Assembly: GCA_009901575.1 (NCBI GenBank)
Contig: WXYP01000001.1
Location: 806,001-870,000, forward strand
Origin: Flavobacteriaceae bacterium R38
GTDB lineage: Bacteria; Bacteroidota; Bacteroidia; Flavobacteriales; Flavobacteriaceae
DNA length: 64,000 bases
Reading direction: 5' to 3'
Within the stretch, counting starts at the first letter, position 1. Every line of letters starts with the position of its first letter. Made by a program: the position numbers and the translations under genes. The notes beneath the pieces were generated by a model. That model was not told the DNA's origin. It saw only the letters and a program-made list of their open reading frames with translations, and did not search any database. Below, in pieces: positions 62,763-64,000 of this stretch.

Positions 62763-63944
62763 TTAGGGCTTTAAGCAGGAAACAACTATTCGATCTCCAT
62801 TATTATCTGTAGTGAAAAAATAATAGTTGTTTCCTCCGTCTTTGATTTTTAAACTTTTTCTTAATTGATCAACCGATTCAGGAAAGTTTCGGGTTGTTAT
62901 ATTGCCATTAGTGTTTCCTATATTCTTTTTGACAGTTTTTTTATGATATTTGAAGGTATCGGTGATTTTAAAACATCTCCCCGGAAAATCAATGAGTTCT
63001 GTACTGGTATATAGATGTGAATGCTGATGTAGTTTCTTTAGGTTTAATTTATCAGAAAGCAGATTAAAAGCTCCTGATTTTAAGATAGCAGCATTAGGTT
63101 CATATAAATACAGAAGAGGAGAAGAGTATGTTGCAATTGCATCAGACTCATCAGAATAATTAAAATCAAATGTTTCTTTGTCCTCCTTTTTAATGTTAAT
63201 TGTTTTTATGGAAATTGAATTTGTATCATTCTTTTTAAGAATCCATAAAAGTTCTTTTACTTCATTTTTGATGGCAACAATATGAATTTCTTTTACAAAA
63301 GTGAGTTCTTTTATTCCGATAGAAAGATCTAAAATCGGAGATGTTTTAATCATTATGTTGTTGCTATATCTGAATAAATCCGATAAGTTTTCAGGAATAT
63401 TTGGCAAGCAATCATTCAACATAAATACCTTTCCTTTTATGTCGTTCCTTCTGGACGGATCTACATAAATCCAATCGTAATCAGAATCGGATTTTTTTAA
63501 AAAATCGACCCCGTTTTCAGGAACGAAGTCTATATTCTGAACATCAAAAACCTGAGAATTATAAGCTGCAATTTCTGATAGGTTTTTGTTTATTTCACAA
63601 TGAGTAACCCGGTTGAATTTTTTTGAAAAATAATAACAATCTACACCCAGGCCTCCGGTAAGATCTATAAGTGATTTTCCGTTGATTATAGAAGCTTTAT
63701 ATTGCGCACTGATCTCAGATGAAGTTTGTTCAACTGATAACTTATTAGGGTAATATACCCGGGAGGTATTGTACCAATTAGGGAGCTTGTTTTTGCACTT
63801 TTTTCTGGCTTCAATCTGTTCAACGATCTCTTTGGTTGATACGCCTTCAAAATTAGTGCCTTTTAGTAGGACTGACGCAATGTCAGTATCTATTTTTTTA
63901 TCAATAAAATTCTGTACACCAGTATTTAATATGTTTTTATTCAA
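62763..63944 (-). CDS. Class I SAM-dependent methyltransferase-like protein with THUMP-like C-terminal domain
   Basis: A 393-residue protein with an N-terminal helical part, a Rossmann methyltransferase core (SAM motif I SLIDLTGGLGVDCYYF, acidic strand THCEINKNL, motif IV YVDPSRRND) and a C-terminal THUMP-like domain (RCFKITDTFKYHKKTVKK, ITTRNFPESVDQLRKSL). The DPSRR motif is characteristic of this Bacteroidota family and differs from the NPPY of N6-adenine methyltransferases. An RNA substrate is plausible. It is the last gene before the right edge. Confidence 0.82.
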   Translation of the reverse strand: MNKNILNTGVQNFIDKKIDTDIASVLLKGTNFEGVSTKEIVEQIEARKKCKNKLPNWYNTSRVYYPNKLSVEQTSSEISAQYKASIINGKSLIDLTGGLGVDCYYFSKKFNRVTHCEINKNLSEIAAYNSQVFDVQNIDFVPENGVDFLKKSDSDYDWIYVDPSRRNDIKGKVFMLNDCLPNIPENLSDLFRYSNNIMIKTSPILDLSIGIKELTFVKEIHIVAIKNEVKELLWILKKNDTNSISIKTINIKKEDKETFDFNYSDESDAIATYSSPLLYLYEPNAAILKSGAFNLLSDKLNLKKLHQHSHLYTSTELIDFPGRCFKITDTFKYHKKTVKKNIGNTNGNITTRNFPESVDQLRKSLKIKDGGNNYYFFTTDNNGDRIVVSCLKP

Positions 63945-64000
63945 AGTATTACTATAAATCTTTAGTTAACGATTTAACTAATTTATTTTCAGATAAAAAC

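Noticed and set aside
1-64000. Phage, transposon or defence island
   Set aside because: I saw no transposase, integrase, terminal inverted repeats, tRNA-linked attachment site or defence gene family; gene content is mostly core.

Overview
The window is a piece of chromosome from a Flavobacteriaceae-type member of the Bacteroidota. The evidence is: low GC; A-rich leader regions with few Shine-Dalgarno sequences; repeated TAnnTTTG promoter elements typical of Bacteroidota; several TTG start codons; the families CAL67264, DUF4834 and DUF4953-type metalloprotease; a full menaquinone (MK) gene set and no ubiquinone genes; and an apparent capnine (sulfonolipid) gene set. I see no rRNA, tRNA, CRISPR array, insertion sequence, prophage or defence island. 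Most of the window is core chromosome, with a few accessory patches.

Layout. 1-5.2 kb: end of an RluA-type pseudouridine synthase, panB, an NTF2-like secreted protein, sdaA and dnaK; dnaK has a sigma-54-like -24/-12 element upstream. 5.2-6.3 kb: four small minus-strand genes, two of them short and easily missed, for Cys-rich peptides with leaders that all end in Gly-Gly at residues 28-29; this looks like a RiPP precursor array without modification enzymes nearby. 6.5-22 kb: menaquinone region (menI-like thioesterase, menF, menD, menB, menA, menC, menE) interleaved with cvfB, a SPOR-like protein, a CPBP protease and a two-component system. 14.6-18.1 kb: a LytTR response regulator and a HisKA_2 sensor kinase. 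The 813-bp gap between them holds three promoters with the same architecture (paired ACAACA-like half-sites 21 bp apart, then a -7 element exactly 34 bp downstream). Two of the promoters read into roughly 100-nt segments closed by strong intrinsic terminators, and the third reads into the kinase. I regard this as the most interesting unit of the window.

22-40 kb: M24 peptidase, carboxyltransferase subunit, EttA, two tandem paralogous TPR hybrid histidine kinases, a MarR-GNAT fusion, a coiled-coil membrane protein, fumC, a 57-aa membrane protein, an outer-membrane beta-barrel receptor, an ArsC-like protein and prfB with its programmed +1 frameshift. 40-53 kb: secreted zinc metalloprotease, threonine aldolase, YegP and YbaB proteins, prolyl oligopeptidase, then a CBS-like enzyme, an SDR and an AONS-family acyltransferase that together match capA-capC-capB of capnine synthesis, followed by a GNAT-fold protein. 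53-64 kb: DUF4834, YfhO, glycosyltransferase and flippase genes in a row, an Arg/Asn-rich repeat protein, two OmpA-type proteins, a VanX-like dipeptidase and a THUMP-like methyltransferase.

All functional names come from reading sequence motifs and recalling family knowledge; no database search was run.
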